From positions 1-5,664 of the forward strand of contig JANPGC010000333.1 of assembly GCA_031423755.1 (NCBI GenBank): a DNA stretch of 5,664 bases, written 5' to 3'. A program made the position numbers and the translations under genes. Below are positions 5,580 through 5,664 of this stretch, in pieces. The DNA comes from JANMEX01 sp031423755 (GTDB lineage: Bacteria > Pseudomonadota > Alphaproteobacteria > Rhizobiales > Rhizobiaceae). The notes under the pieces are model-generated. The model was given only the letters and a program-made list of their open reading frames with translations, had not been told where the DNA came from and did not search any database. How positions within the stretch are numbered: the stretch's first letter is position 1; each line of letters opens with the position of its first letter.

Positions 5580-5664
5580 TCAATAAGTCGCCCGGCCTCC
5601 GGAAACGTCGAAGACTGCGCCGGTCGAGAAAGAACATTCCTCGCTCGCCAGCCAGCAGACAAGA
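5580..5664 (-). CDS. SDR family oxidoreductase, C-terminal end (5' part outside window)
   Basis: Only the last 27 residues are visible; the frame runs off the right edge and ends in TGA (complement of 5580-5582). They read LVCWLASEECSF, then STGAVFDVSGGRATY. This is the standard end of a classical short-chain dehydrogenase/reductase: the WLAS(D/E)E helix, then (S/V)TGAVFDVSGG, the last strand of the Rossmann fold and the C-terminal loop. Classical members have about 250 residues, so about nine tenths is missing, including the cofactor-binding TGxxxGxG motif and the YxxxK active site. It would oxidise or reduce an alcohol/ketone with NAD(P)(H), here plausibly a sugar or sugar acid given the epimerase 54 nt downstream. 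The family call from such a short piece is fairly strong because the motif is distinctive; the substrate is unknown. Confidence 0.78.
   Translation of the reverse strand, partial: LVCWLASEECSFSTGAVFDVSGGRATY

Overview
The window looks like chromosomal DNA of an alphaproteobacterium, probably of the Hyphomicrobiales (Rhizobium/Mesorhizobium/Brucella-Ochrobactrum type). The evidence is GC-rich coding sequence throughout, compact operons, and a gene set typical of the sugar-uptake and catabolic islands of that order. This is a judgement from protein style and gene content; there is no rRNA or other marker to fix the taxon. Base composition looks even, and I see no insertion sequence, tRNA, CRISPR array or attachment site.

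Left part, + strand (1-1298): the 3' end of an ABC importer operon. It holds the last 97 residues of an inner-membrane permease, followed after 35 nt by a complete secreted substrate-binding protein of the NMT1/THI5-like (SsuA/TauA/ThiY) type. The ATPase and the rest of the permease lie outside the window. The substrate cannot be read from the sequence.

Boundary (1299-1349): a perfect 11-bp GC-rich hairpin sits between the two converging transcription units and probably terminates both.

Right part, - strand (5664 down to 1350): one tightly packed operon of six genes, read right to left. They are the C-terminus of a short-chain dehydrogenase/reductase (SDR), a D-tagatose 3-epimerase-like sugar epimerase, a Tm-1-like (UPF0261) protein, a PEP-hydrolase/phosphonopyruvate-hydrolase-like TIM-barrel protein, a two-domain SRPBCC protein, and an L-rhamnose-mutarotase-like protein. 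Junctions are a 54-nt spacer, a 4-nt ATGA overlap, then gaps of 6, 4 and 18 nt. The operon promoter must lie beyond the right edge.

How they may work together: a mutarotase, an epimerase and a dehydrogenase point to oxidation and isomerisation of a free sugar or sugar acid. The Tm-1-like and TIM-barrel proteins are the two halves of the plant Tm-1 protein, here as separate adjacent genes in the same N-to-C order, so they probably form one functional unit. Their reaction is not established. The tandem SRPBCC protein is unexpected in a sugar operon. The set as a whole looks like an uncharacterised carbohydrate pathway and is the most interesting thing in the window.
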